From Callaeas wilsoni (taxonomy: Eukaryota > Chordata > Aves > Passeriformes > Callaeidae), in the NCBI GenBank assembly GCA_013398955.1, contig VWPU01002071.1:390389-454388 (forward strand): 64,000 nucleotides of DNA. The letters run 5' to 3'. The translations under genes were made by a program, and so were the position numbers. Below are positions 58,001 through 64,000 of this stretch, piece by piece; within the stretch, counting starts at the first letter, position 1; each line of letters begins with the position of its first letter. The notes beneath the pieces are model-generated. The model had not been told where the DNA came from. It made no database searches and saw only the letters and a list, made by a program, of their open reading frames with translations.

Positions 58001-61000
58001 ATATGAAGTACAAAATCTTTATCTATTCCATCTATTATAGAAGTCACATTAATTGGTTAAGGTTCAAGTTCATCAGTAAGTCTTGGATCGATTTTTTAAA
58101 TGTCCACAAGACTGTATTTTAAGTATATATAGCATCAGACTATATGATTTGTGCCCTTTCAGTATTTTCTTCTTAAAAAAAAAGAAATTGTGAACTGAAA
58201 TACACACAAGCTAACTTAAAAAAAAAAAAGAAAAGAAAAAAGAAAAAGAAAGTATAAGCATTGACAACTTCCATATATGTTTTCAGTCATCTGCCACTAT
58301 CCCTGTCCCTTTCCCTCTTTGCCACACATGAAAAAGGACTTCTCAGCAAGATGTCTACAACGTAGTTAATCCTACAGTCATCTCTGAGCAACCTTTCTTA
58401 AGGGATGGGTATGAGATTTTTTGCATCTGTTTGGAAATGAATCACCAAGAGAATCACCAGCTGTGCTAAAAGTCACACCCAAAACCAAAATGAGAATGTA
58501 GACTGAGAGGATAAGACTTTTTTTCCCAGTTTATTGCAGATTGTGAATGTGATAATGCAGACGAGGCAAGCACAGTGTATTCAAGAAGGATTTGATGTGT
58601 CTGACTTCAGTGAGAAGGTGGATAGATAGGGAAACCAAGGCTCTACATTGGGCTGTACAGGGAGAACAATGCTTTCTTTGGGAGGAGAATGCCAGCCTGC
58701 AGCCATTTGAGACTGCCCTGGCCAGTGATGTGTGGTTCACTTCACCCACAGCTCTTCTCCCACGGCATCTTTATCTGAGTGTGGCTTCATGCTTCTTTAT
58801 TCCTCTTCCTGTCTTCTCCCATTACACTTGTGCTTTCAATGTCATAGCTCCTTCACTTTTCTTACCACTGAGCTTATAGCTTCCGTGGTATTTACCCATT
58901 TCCTACTAATGTGCGTTACTGACATGTTTGTTTTTAAGCTCTGCCTCAGACCAGAGTCTGACCTTTCCATTTGGATCATCAGCTCTATCCAAAGAATGTG
59001 CTTAATTGTAACAAAACCCATTGATATGGTTGATGTAGGTTAAGCAAATTTAGTTTGAATTCATGTTAGAAGGAGTTGCTCACCTGTTTCCTGTTTTCTC
59101 CCCCTCTCAGAAAATTAATTAGCAATGTACAGTTTTGGATTAGCCTTTTTTTTTTTTTTTTTAAATTTGCTGCCTGCTTAATTAAGTCACTGTAGGGAGG
59201 GAATTTTTGTAATATTTCCTCCCATTGTACCACAGAGATAATATAGACAAAAGAACAATCATCAGAACAATGTGACTGATAATGTAGTCTTGTATTCATT
59301 TTCTCCTCTGGAAATGAAAATATGTGTTCTTTCTTATTTTGTTGTGCAGGTTGTTTCACTGAGCTGGTTTACAATATGACTCTAACAGTTACACCATCAG
59401 GAAATGTCAGTGCATTTGTAGAAACGCGGAGCTGAGAGAGAAAGCATAATCAGAATCAGAAAAACTTCAGTTTACCCTCAATTAGATATCTGTCTTTGGA
59501 TGAATGACACTCCCTCTACACACTGTTTGCTACATTGACTAGAAATTCAATTAACTTGAGAGAACACAAAATTTTTAGTGGAACTGGAGATGATTGACCT
59601 AACCTCTAGTGAGTCTAGTAGCTTGGGGCAAAGCAAGAAAAGGTTCCATCTGATATTTTCAAGCCCTGTGTTGATGTTTTGCATGGCACAGGGTGTTTCA
59701 AATGGTTCTGCATATTTAAGTTTTGGCAGATGAATTAAGCATCCAAGTCTATGTATAAAAATCACATTGCAAACAGATAGATACATTTAGATTTTGAGTG
59801 CCATTGAAGATATTGAAAGGGCTAAACCATACTGTAAAACATGGTCCTTCCTGTATCTGTGGATCCAGGTTCTGATTGTTTTTATTTTTGTAGTATACTT
59901 ACCAAAAGAGGAATGACTTTTTCAGAAAACTGATAGATCACCTAACCTTGTCATCGTGGAGATTTTTTTTTCTCAGAAGCCTGGTTTACAGTCAACTCTA
60001 TTACCTCAGAATCTGTTACCTAACACTGGAAGACCACAGTAATGCATTTTGGTTTTGGTTAAGCAATTTTTCACATTAGATAGTAATATTACAAAGAACA
60101 GTCAAAATCTATTCAAAATGTTCAGAGAAGTAACCTACAATTACAGTCAGATGTAAACAGATTTTAATGCACTAAGTAGTAGCCATTTGCATATTTCTGT
60201 GATTCTAAGACCACATATTTACTTTAATTTCCTTTTTATTCTTTTATCCAGATCCAAAATTTCATATTATATTATGTTTTTATTGTCTTGATTTTTTTTT
60301 TGCTACTTCATGTATTTTAATTTTATATAATTCACCAAAGTAGTAACAACAGTAGTAAACAAAATTAAGTAACAAAATTAAGTAAACAAAAAATTCCTAA
60401 TGCACACCAAATAATGTACTAATAGGAGGACACAAAAAAAGAGTACTTTTACTTTTAGACTTATTGCCTGAAGACTTTAGTTGAAGTGTTTGAACTGTGT
60501 TGAAAAGGTTTACGCTTTGTGTTGTGTATCATTAAGCAAAGAAAGATACATTTAGGATATGATTCCTACTAAAAACTCTCAGAGTTATTATCAGAAATGT
60601 CAGATATCTATGGAAAATCCTTGGGTTGGCAATCTCATTATAATTAGAAAAAGTTCTGAATCTGACCCTAAATATTTCTTTATTTTCATGCAAGTCACAT
60701 TACTATCAGTGTCAGGAAAAACTGCAATACGTATTGCTGCTCTTCAGCTGCCATCCTGAAGCAGCCATATACAGAATAGAAAAGGGGTTTTTTAACAATG
60801 TTGACGGATCAGGCAGGTTCTTTATGCTGTGGGGTTTTTTATTCCTTTCAAAAATGAGAATTTGAAAGTAAAATTATTACTTCTTGGTTTTTTTTCCTAT
60901 TTTTTCCCCAGCAAGACTTTATTTTTCCTAGTCCTGTTGTAATCAAGCTACCTCTCACAGTGATGAAAGTCATCATGATTGCAAATGACCTATATGCTTC

Positions 61001-61116
61001 AAACATTATCAAGATTGCTCAGTTAGCAAGATTTTGTTGAAGTGAAAGAAAGTAAAGTTTCTGCAGCAGTGAACTGCCTTGGTCACAGACTATTCAGCAC
61101 ACTCTACATAGCACTG
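58001..61116. other. Unique sequence, no gene seen
   Basis: A-rich patches at 58216-58252, a T17 run at 59146-59162, and scattered open frames of 60 to 103 codons without recognisable domains (for example 58732-59043 plus and 59066-59359 minus). No mobile element recognised. Confidence 0.5.
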
Positions 61117-61668
61117 CAGAATGTTAAGGGCTTGGAATGGATCTTAAAGACCAGCTACACCCGAGCTCCATGCCAAGGGCAGGGACACCTCTCACTGGAC
61201 CAGGTTGCTCAAGGCTTTATCCAGCCTGGCTTTGAACACTGCCAGGCTTGGGGCATCCACAACCTTCCTGGGCAACATGTTCCATTGTCTCATCAGCCTC
61301 AGTGTAAAGAATTTCTTCGTGATATCTAACCTAAATTTGCCCTCTTTCAATTTGTCCCCATTACTCCTTTTTCTATCACTACAGCTCCTAATGAAGAATC
61401 CCTCTCTTTCTTCCCTGTAGGCCCCCTTCAGATACTGGAAGGTTGCCATGAGGTCTCCACACAACCTTTTCTTCTCCAAGCTGAACAGTCCCAACTGTCT
61501 CAGCCTGTCTTCATAGAGGAGGTACTCCAGTCCTCTTAGCATCTTTACGTCTCTCCTCTGGACTTCCTCCAATAGTTCCATGTCCTTGCTGTGGTGGGAA
61601 CACCAGAACTGTACACGGTACTTCAGGCAGGGTCTCACAAGGGTTGAGGAGATGGGGAGGATCTTACA
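61117..61668 (-). mobile_element. CR1 LINE copy with open ORF2 C-terminus, minus strand
   Basis: The plus strand starts in the antisense of a CR1 3' end (AGAATGTTAAGGGC, then TTGGAATGGATCTTAAAG) and covers the end of ORF2 up to about 61668. The element is 5' truncated in the reverse-transcriptase domain. The terminal octamer repeats are not clear. Compared with the other CR1 copies, the coding part is the least damaged; see the separate entry. Confidence 0.94.
61192..61665 (-). pseudogene. CR1 ORF2 C-terminal remnant (reverse transcriptase end)
   Basis: An uninterrupted minus-strand frame of about 157 codons covers the C-terminal part of CR1 ORF2 protein. It includes YRVQFWCSHHSKDMELLEEV, QRRDVKMLRGLEYLLYEDRL, LGLFSLEKKRLCGDL, the FQYLKGAY motif, LTKKFFTLR-like DITKKFFTLRLMRQWN and the final FKARLDKALSNLVQ before the stop. 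This block follows the reverse-transcriptase catalytic core, which is missing, as are the endonuclease domain and ORF1. There is no true start codon; GTG at 61638 is only an internal valine. The frame survives because of short length or recent age; no function is implied. Confidence 0.9.
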
Positions 61669-62764
61669 TCATGTGTAAGAACAAAGCACACAAATACAAC
61701 CACATCTCTCAGACTCAGTCATTTGGTGATCTTCATTGCTTATGGAAATGTTTTGATTTGCATTAAATTCTTCATCGAAATGCACTTAAAATTGCTCTAC
61801 ACATATTCCCATATCCAAAAAGCATATTGGATTTATAGCAAAACCCAGGGACTGTTGCCAACATTAGATACTTGTTACACACACCATTCTGCTAGAAAAT
61901 TTCTTCCAGCCTCAAGAGCTTGTAACCAAAAGAGCAGTGCAATCTAATGTCAGGACAAAGGAAGTATCACTCTCACCATTTACAGGTGGTAACATACAGT
62001 CAATTAATTAAATTTTCAGTAGAAGCCATGTTTGTTCATTTAAGCATTTGTATAAATACCTGACTCAATTAAGGTTATGCTCAAATCACTTTTCAGTTTG
62101 CTGACTGTAAAATAATCCTTTAGATAATGTTTTTTTTTTTTTTCAGACACATTTGTATAATGTGTTACATGGCACTGAGTGCTCTTAGTAAAGTACTGAG
62201 AAAGTACTGAGTTTTTCCATACAGTTCAAAGCATTAGTTGACATAAAAACATTATTTCTTGAAATAATGATTATGGCAACTCTGAAAATACATGTAAGAT
62301 ATTCACTTCTCATAGATATCACTGAAATACATTTTACTTATATCTTATCTCAATTTTTTTTAAGAAATAAACATATATAGAGTGTTTTAGCACTTTCTTC
62401 AGAGTGAAAAGTTTTTAGTTAAAAATTCCTTCATAAAACTCAGTGAAAAAGTAATCTTTTTTAGTTCAGCTTTAGTTCTTGTTATTTCATGTCATGAAGT
62501 TGGGATTTAGTAATATTTTTTCATCCTTACCATTCCATAATAGTGTATGTGAGGGGATCTGCTAAGCAAATAATAATGAGTTTGTTATGCATGTAGGCAA
62601 TACCATAGGTGAGAAATATTTTCCCAAAGATTTAAAGCTGTCTATTTTTACTTTTGCTATTTCCTTATTTTCTTGATTATTTTCAGGGTCTAGAAATACT
62701 GAGTTAGGCAAATATGGAAGAAATGGAGGAACATAAAATACCTTTTTGGTTTGCAAATACGTAA
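61669..62764. other. AT-rich unique sequence, no gene seen
   Basis: Contains a T14 run at 62130-62143 and an 11-base tandem duplication (AAAGTACTGAG twice) around 62190-62212. No element recognised. Confidence 0.5.
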
Positions 62765-62810
62765 GTGTGTGTATGTATATCTATATATATATAGAGAGAG
62801 AGAGAGAGTG
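62765..62810. repeat. Short compound (GT)(TA)(GA) microsatellite
   Basis: GTGTGTGTATGTATAT runs into (TA)n and then about eight GA units. The arginine/serine-type frames here are artefacts. Confidence 0.9.
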
Positions 62811-63141
62811 TTTATATGTCTCAAAGCTATGTTAACTTTAAAACATCTGGAGGAAAAAATATTTGTTTTTCTCTGGATGGATAATTCCTTTAGTAATTTA
62901 CAACTGATGATAAAAGTGAAAGAGAAGCTGTCCATATACCCCGTAATGACAACTAGCAAATATAATTGACCACTACCAGCAGAACTCTTGACCACCTTTG
63001 ACAGCTACTACTAAACAGCTTGAAGACATTTCCCAGTGATAATTCTTTTTAAATACTGCAACTACACACAAGAATCACTATATATCACTTTTGGAGAATC
63101 TTTAATCAAATAAATATCTACACGTGAACAAAGGAACCATG
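62811..63141. other. Unique spacer
   Basis: Nothing recognised between the microsatellite and the following LTR. Confidence 0.5.
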
Positions 63142-63525
63142 TGTGTTGGGTCTGCCTGGGATGAAATTCATTTTCCCCTTGCAGCCCTCACAGTGCTGTG
63201 CTTTGCATTGGTAACACCCCGGTGCTTTGGCTACTGGTGAACAGGGCTGGCACAACATCAGCACTGTCTCCCCAGCATTCCTCCCCACCAAGTGGCTGGG
63301 AGAGGGCAAGATCCTGGCAGGGGACGCAACCACGCTGGCTGACCCAAATTAACCAAAGGAATTTTCCATATGACATCAGCTCAGATATAAAAACTAAGGG
63401 AAGGAGGGGAGGGAGGAGTTTTCCAAGATTTAGGATGTACTTCTTTTCAATTTACACATAAATAAATATTTTGGACGTAAGCAGCAGCAGAGGTAACCAA
63501 GTAACCTGCTATTGTTTTTCTGCCT
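63142..63525 (+). mobile_element. LTR, avian ERVL-like, plus strand, 3' part decayed
   Basis: The plus strand reads TGTGTTGGGTCTGCCTGGGA, GCAGCCCTCACAGTGCTGTG, CTTTGCATTGGTA, then GGTGGCTGACC-type text (GCTGGCTGACCCAAATTAAC, CAAAGGAATTTTCCATATGA). A CATCAGCTCAGATATAAAAA promoter-like line with a TATA box lies near 63390 and an AAGGGAAGGAGG purine block follows. This is the order of an avian ERVL-type LTR related to, but distinct from, 39411-39986. After about 63440 it weakens, with a last resemblance at GGTAACCAAGTAACC. No target repeat was found. Confidence 0.78.
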
Positions 63526-63894
63526 ACATTCATATCACACTGAAATCTCTCTCAAAAGAGAACATTTATTTTTTTATGACTGCCAAGGATGTGGTTGCTT
63601 CACAAAGTGCAAGGATTCCTCTTAGTAATCATATTATTAACAGAATATTTGAGAAAAACTTGGTGCACATATAGAAAATACTGAAAATGCCATTAGACTA
63701 TACTGTTGTTATAAAACTGTCCAGAAATACTGAAAAAGTTTACTCCTAATGTATTAATTTCTCTCCCTTTATCAGCAAAGAAATTACACAACAGAACCAG
63801 AAAACAAATAAATTTGGAAGACTGGTCCACAGACAATCCAGAAAGACAGACAGCTATTTAGGTCCAGCTGAAGGTGCCATCATCCTTCAGTCTC
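63526..63894. other. AT-rich sequence between two LTRs
   Basis: No internal retroviral motif or gene recognised. It may include a decayed U5 of the LTR at its left. Confidence 0.45.
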
Positions 63895-64000
63895 TGTATT
63901 GGTTTGGCACAGCCTGGTGCCTGGTAGCACGGGGGCCACAAAGACGGCTCCTGTGAGAAGCTGCTACAAGCTTTCCTCATGTCCAGCAGAGCCAACCCCT
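63895..64000 (+). mobile_element. LTR 5' part, avian ERVL-like, plus strand, cut by window end
   Basis: It starts TGTATTGGTTTGGCACAGCC and continues TGGTAGCACGGGGGCCAC, then GGCTCCTGTGAGAAGCTGCT and CATGTCCAGCAGAGCCAA. This matches the U3 start of a widespread avian LTR that, from family knowledge, goes on for several hundred more bases. Whether it is a solo LTR or the 5' end of a provirus cannot be seen here. Confidence 0.82.

Noticed and set aside
1..64000. CRISPR arrays, operons, phage or plasmid genes
   Set aside because: No spaced direct-repeat arrays, ribosome-binding sites or dense coding; the repeats are typical of a bird nuclear genome.

Overview
This window looks like nuclear DNA from a bird, most likely a passerine. 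It is AT-rich and shows no operons, dense long ORFs or bacterial signals. It carries several avian CR1 LINE copies ending in the typical tail (reads such as ATTCTATGATTCTAT), several solo LTRs of avian ERVL-like and ERV1-like type, and, at 24464-24585, a SINE built from a tRNA-Ile head fused to a CR1 tail, a design I know from passerine birds. Naming species or chromosome is beyond what can be read here.

I find no supportable cellular protein-coding gene, rRNA or functional tRNA in the 64 kb. It is either a gene desert or the interior of a very large intron. The longest open frames are inside transposable elements or have unconvincing composition.

Layout: 0-10 kb is mostly unique AT-rich DNA with a long TTC microsatellite (593-695) and a T/G-rich tract (2814-3010). 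From 10 to 20 kb there are four CR1 fragments (10384-11024 minus, 15441-15945 minus, 18476-18735 minus, 18985-19172 plus). From 21 to 29 kb there are an ERVL-like solo LTR with a 5-bp target duplication (21505-22084), the tRNA-Ile/CR1 SINE, a compound GATA/GA microsatellite (27500-27591) and an ERV1-like solo LTR with a 4-bp duplication (27741-28190). From 28 to 35 kb the DNA is mostly unique, with one degraded coding remnant on the minus strand near 30.1-30.6 kb. From 35 to 46 kb repeats are dense: a ~1 kb CR1, a cluster of four LTRs between 38.3 and 41.6 kb, an old CR1 of the type seen across reptiles (42.29-43.05 kb), a MIR-type SINE and another CR1. From 46 to 57 kb there are a second degraded coding remnant (47006-47640), a CR1 tail, an LTR starting TGTCAG and ending CTGACA, and a plus-strand CR1. 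The last 8 kb hold a second copy of the ERV1-like LTR (57545-58000), a CR1 that keeps an open reverse-transcriptase C-terminus (61117-61668), and two plus-strand LTRs, the last cut by the window edge.

There is no sign of a new multi-gene system. The most useful leads are the two degraded coding remnants, the ancient CR1 and MIR copies, the nested LTR cluster, one clean exon-like open segment (27387-27482) and a few palindromic or regulatory-looking sites. Family names for repeats rest on remembered consensus patterns, not on a database search.
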